Below are positions 13,153 through 13,186 of a DNA stretch of 13,186 bases, one piece after another. The position numbers and the translations under genes were made by a program. Position 1 is the first letter of the stretch; each line of letters opens with the position of its first letter. The DNA is taken from the NCBI GenBank assembly GCA_937923255.1, contig CALAIL010000076.1, positions 1 through 13,186 on the forward strand, read 5' to 3'. Under the pieces are notes generated by a model. It was not told the origin of the DNA. It made no database searches and saw only the letters and a program-made list of their open reading frames with translations. This DNA is from an uncultured Propionivibrio sp. (GTDB lineage: Bacteria; Pseudomonadota; Gammaproteobacteria; Burkholderiales; Rhodocyclaceae).

Positions 13153-13186
13153 GACAGTTTTAAAGGAGAACTTTTGGCAGTCTATG

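Noticed and set aside
1..13186. CRISPR arrays, tRNA or rRNA genes, phage attachment sites
   Set aside because: I saw no regularly spaced repeats, cloverleaf sequence or rRNA-like segment on either strand.

Overview
The window most likely comes from a commensal Neisseria, probably near the mucosa/sicca group. It carries exact copies of the 12-base Neisseria DNA uptake sequence dialects AGGTCGTCTGAA (3254-3265 and 9462-9473) and AGGCCGTCTGAA (4324-4335, minus strand), plus several one-mismatch copies, two of them arranged as inverted pairs between genes. The species call rests on these motifs and is an inference.

Layout. 1-683: aldo/keto reductase on the minus strand, broken by one frameshift and cut by the window edge. 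927-2144: an MFS inner-membrane transporter. 2267-2690: a heavily decayed OsmC-family gene on the plus strand. 2727-3125: an unrecognised 132-residue protein. 3351-5396: an intact TonB-dependent outer-membrane receptor. 5670-6263: a divergent TetR-family regulator, with a 273-base regulatory spacer holding a good promoter and two palindromes. 6339-7922: a GH1 beta-glucosidase gene that once encoded a Tat-exported lipoprotein but has a stop between signal and enzyme. 8034-8495: a carboxymuconolactone decarboxylase-family 3' fragment (frameshifted) abutting the 3' end of an IS481-type transposase. 8557-10255: an OpuCA-like ABC ATPase overlapping a Rossmann NAD(P)-binding reductase gene. 10371-11069: a membrane-anchored NodB-type polysaccharide deacetylase, preceded at 11088-11225 by a short second copy of the reductase's 5' end. 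11399-12306: DinB-like and MmcQ/YjbR-like genes as a two-gene unit. From about 12356 to the end: an IS5-family (IS427-like) element whose transposase needs a -1 frameshift and whose right end looks damaged.

Functional reading. TetR, TonB receptor and MFS transporter form a plausible uptake set (outer-membrane receptor, inner-membrane carrier, repressor), perhaps for a siderophore or an aryl-glycoside. The lipoprotein-signal GH1 enzyme next to it may have processed a glycosylated ligand in the periplasm; this is inference. The ATPase has lost, or never had here, its permease and binding-protein partners.

The main theme is decay: seven broken or partial genes or elements in 13 kb sit among large intact genes, as expected of a rearranging accessory region. 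Sequencing indels cannot be excluded for the cases with a single frameshift. I see no tRNA, rRNA or CRISPR array, and I did not find a convincing wholly new multi-gene system.
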